A DNA stretch of 64,000 bases from Mariniflexile sp. AS56 (GTDB lineage: Bacteria; Bacteroidota; Bacteroidia; Flavobacteriales; Flavobacteriaceae): contig NZ_JAUPED010000003.1 in assembly GCF_030552475.1 (NCBI RefSeq), forward strand, positions 186,001 through 250,000, given 5' to 3'. Positions 63,914 to 64,000 of this stretch are shown here, piece by piece. The notes beneath the pieces are model-generated. The model saw nothing but the letters and a program-made list of their open reading frames with translations. It was not told the DNA's origin and ran no database searches. Both the position numbers and the translations under genes were made by a program. Numbering within the stretch: position 1 is the first letter of the stretch; every line of letters starts with the position of its first letter.

Positions 63914-64000
63914 AAGTAGCAGAATCAAAATCATAGGAAAGTAAAAAGAAGTTTGTTTACAACTAGTCTAATGTGCTTTTAAAATGTGAAAAAATTTAAA

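Noticed and set aside
63986-64000. GTG followed by KKFK codons at the very end, a possible start of the next gene
   Set aside because: Only five codons are visible and nothing confirms a coding frame.

Overview
The window looks like part of the genome of a marine flavobacterium (Bacteroidota). The DNA is AT-rich and every gene lies on the + strand. There is a SusC/SusD pair, three proteins end in a type IX secretion (T9SS) sorting domain, many products carry lipoprotein signals, and promoters match the Bacteroidota -7 type (TAnnTTTG). Almost the whole window is one very large polysaccharide utilisation locus (PUL). No tRNA, rRNA, IS element, phage gene or CRISPR array was seen.

Layout. 1-5236: a 5'-truncated beta-helix/PDZ protein (GH141-like), a GH29 fucosidase, a GDSL esterase and an alpha/beta-hydrolase. 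5237-6388: a decayed gene, a terminator and the SusC promoter. 6389-13567: SusC, SusD and two surface lipoproteins (DUF4959-like, DUF4998-like). 13713-26043: a heparinase II/III-like lyase, two large multidomain beta-helix proteins, a Kelch protein, a second heparinase-like lyase and a GH-A-like barrel. 26261-41691: a third lyase, GH95, an unclassified protein, a double esterase, GH172 (DUF2961), GH31 and two beta-helix proteins. 42125-47377: beta-helix, DUF1080 and beta-helix. 47700-59449: three sulfatases, two beta-helix proteins, a sialate-O-acetylesterase-like protein, DUF1080 and a GDSL esterase. 59635-63913: GH29, a fourth sulfatase and a mutarotase-like protein.

How the genes fit together. 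The enzymes point to a sulfated, acylated, fucose-rich glycan that also contains uronic acid, such as a fucoidan/glucuronofucan or an algal fucose-containing sulfated polysaccharide. Four sulfatases and at least five esterase genes would strip substituents. GH29, GH95 and the GH141-like protein would remove fucose. Three heparinase-type lyases would cut at uronates. SusC/D and the accessory lipoproteins would bind and import oligosaccharides. The substrate is inferred.

Two patterns stand out. First, eight divergent paralogs of one beta-helix family share invariant GYG, GHxx[FY]xQ, [ED]GxxR and ExG[IF]RxY signatures; I cannot place them in a known lyase or hydrolase family. Second, nine intergenic regions, one before every transcription unit from SusC onward, carry a 10-bp AT-rich box (consensus ATAATTTATA) repeated with a 21-bp period and followed exactly 21 bp later by a -7-like element. 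This looks like the operator of one activator that controls the whole locus. The activator gene is not in the window.
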